This document shows positions 62,554-64,000 of a stretch of 64,000 nucleotides of DNA, piece by piece. Within the stretch, counting starts at the first letter, position 1. Every line of letters begins with the position of its first letter. The stretch is from Rostratula benghalensis (lineage: Eukaryota > Chordata > Aves > Charadriiformes > Rostratulidae). A program made the translations under genes and the position numbers. The stretch covers positions 133,941-197,940 of the forward strand of contig VXAI01000019.1 of assembly GCA_013399305.1 (NCBI GenBank). The letters are read 5' to 3'. The notes below the pieces were generated by a model. It had not been told where the DNA came from and did not search any database. It saw only the letters and a program-made list of their open reading frames with translations.

Positions 62554-62689
62554 GTCCTCCCATTATTCTATGGGCAGTCGAGCTTTTTCCCATGACAGTA
62601 TTTTTATACCTGATGGGAGAACAGAGAGTGAACAGGCCGTCCAAGCAATGTCACAGGAGAACGTTTTAGGAAAAGTCAAAACTCTTCAG
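62554..62689 (+). CDS. CRACD: CRACD coding exon B (partial CDS, N-terminal region)
   Basis: This 136-bp exon lies between a CCCCAG acceptor and a GTAAGA donor (62690-62695). Its first base G completes the split AGG Arg codon from exon A; 45 full codons follow and it ends exactly on a codon boundary (phase 0). The peptide includes SMGSRAFSHDSIFIPDG, TESEQAVQAM and SQENVLGKVKTLQ. The segment starting at the Met (ATG at 62570-62572) closely matches the start I remember for the mammalian CRACD/KIAA1211 product (MGTRAFSHDSIFIPDG), with Ser for Thr at the third residue. That Met may be the initiator of some isoforms, while the open frame through exon A supports a longer N terminus. Residual doubt is mainly CRACD versus its paralogue CRACDL. 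Confidence 0.88.
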
Positions 62690-64000
62690 GTAAGAAATTG
62701 TAAGTGGGGAAAAAAAAACATTTAATATTTGGTAGAAAATGATTTCCAGAATGTGCTAAATGTAGATAAAGGTGGGTTGCTTTTTCAAGAGCTTCGGGGC
62801 AGTTTCTCAGCCATCCATGTTGTCTGGCCAAAAAGCCATGTAAATAATTCAGATACTCTGCAGAAGGTCTAGGTTTTGGTCTTGAAAGGTAGGGCAGTGA
62901 TGCTGCAAGCCAACCTGCAGAAATGTCTGGAACTCATTCTCATTGAACCCATGGTTTTCTCGTGTCCTGATCTTTATGCCTGAGACCTACGGGTGCAGTG
63001 CTGAGTGAAGAAATGAGGGTGGTGCTGGTGGCAGGGAATGGCATGCAGAGTGAGACTTCTTTGCCAAGCTGATTTAATTATCCTGTTATACATATTACTT
63101 TTTTTTTTTTTCTTTTCCTCCCCACCTTATTTTTCTCCCTGTCCTTTCAGCAGTTCTCATGAAAGGTGGATATCTTTATCTCTCCCACGCAAACAGCACA
63201 TAACTAACTGCACAAACAACACGTTTGGGCATTTACTTCCCAAGAGCTTTACGTGACATGTTTCCCCTTCCAGAACTCTGTCCCATTAGGGCTCTAACTA
63301 ATTTTTTTTTGCTTTACTTCCTGAACATCTGTAAGATTCCTAGCTCTATGACCATCTAGGCTTTGAAAGGGCTGTCCTTCAGTTTATTGCTCAGTTCATT
63401 GCTGACAGGTCCTGTCAAAATGCTGGTAAATTTTTAACGCCGTCTGTGCGCCGTTACCCTGTACCTGAGGAGTAAAACACTGCCGATTTCTTTTACCTCC
63501 AAAGTCTACCCAAGGTCCTTCTTTTCTGGGGAGCGAGCGAGTGGTCGGGCATGGCAGACAGATCTGACCTTCAGGATGGAATTGTTCCTTCTCCCTGCCT
63601 GGGTGCTGTCAGCAGACAGAGCACCTGGATGGGTTTGGCTCTGCTGACTGCGGGTGAACTTTGGAGTTGAAAGCACACTGAGACAGCTCCAATTTCTCTG
63701 TGCTGTTTTTACAGCTTAAATTTCCCTGGGTCAGGTAGATTCAATGCATGCCACTTTCCAGGTGAGAAACCATTAGATTTTAAATGACTGCTGACTCTGA
63801 GCAAAGCCATGAGGTAGTTGGACCTGTCTTGCAGAATGCTTGGGTACAAAGCTTGTTGACTTCTGTTGGATTTGGCATCTTGACTTCAGCACATCAGCTT
63901 TTCTCTGAACACCTTTTAACTTGGTGGGACTGGCTTCTCCCATTTCCAAACTCACCTGAAAATTCCCAATGGAAATTATTGCCTTCACTAAACTCAGAGG
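62690..64000 (+). other. Start of the next CRACD intron
   Basis: It opens with GTAAGAAATTG, a good donor. It contains T13 at 63099-63111. No further exon is recognised before the window ends, so the bulk of the CRACD coding sequence lies downstream. Confidence 0.7.

Noticed and set aside
1..64000. tRNA, rRNA, CRISPR arrays, prokaryotic operons or intact transposon/retroviral coding genes
   Set aside because: No tRNA B-box-like cluster, rRNA landmark, regular spacer-repeat array or intact mobile-element ORF was seen; the sequence is vertebrate intronic or intergenic in character.

Overview
The window looks like a piece of a bird nuclear genome, probably a neoavian rather than a chicken-like species. 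The evidence is the repeat content: several CR1 LINE fragments carrying the typical 3' terminal ATTCTATG-like ends, and solo LTRs of avian endogenous-retrovirus type. The sequence is AT-rich, full of homopolymer runs and microsatellites, with no prokaryotic gene organisation. It contains one 10-base N gap (43966-43975), so it comes from a scaffolded assembly.

Only two protein-coding exons can be supported, both on the + strand. Exon A (47118-47286) and exon B (62554-62689) have consensus splice sites, compatible phases (a split AGG Arg codon) and encode a continuous peptide that I recognise as the N-terminal region of CRACD (formerly KIAA1211), the capping-protein-inhibiting regulator of actin dynamics. 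The paralogue CRACDL is the main alternative. A 15.3-kb intron (47287-62553) separates them. Exon A has no ATG and begins inside a codon, so if it is coding an upstream exon must supply the start. I could not find that exon in the 47 kb upstream, which I read as a long 5' intron and/or upstream flank. The bases after 62689 are the start of the next intron; the rest of the gene lies beyond the window.

The remainder is intronic or intergenic DNA. From left to right: a CR1 3' end (1-405); a perfect 13-bp hairpin (510-540); a roughly 930-bp solo LTR with a 5-bp target-site duplication (2561-3490); a second LTR family in three copies (8353-9036 forward, 33186-33327 forward partial, 43366-44105 reverse and interrupted by the N gap); CR1 fragments at 9718-10070, 23022-23415, 31782-31845 and 35916-36245 (all reverse) and 36318-36443 (forward). 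The last two form an inverted pair. Small tandem duplications lie at 10020, 26803 and 32807, a G-run-rich tract at 28592, and an unclassified CAGG-rich block at 55430-55870.

I found no tRNA, rRNA, CRISPR array, intact transposon ORF or convincing second gene. Nothing here amounts to a new biological system. The most useful items to check are the missing upstream CRACD exon and the CpG-rich patch at exon A, the inverted CR1 pair, the perfect hairpin at 510 and the unclassified block at 55.4-55.9 kb.
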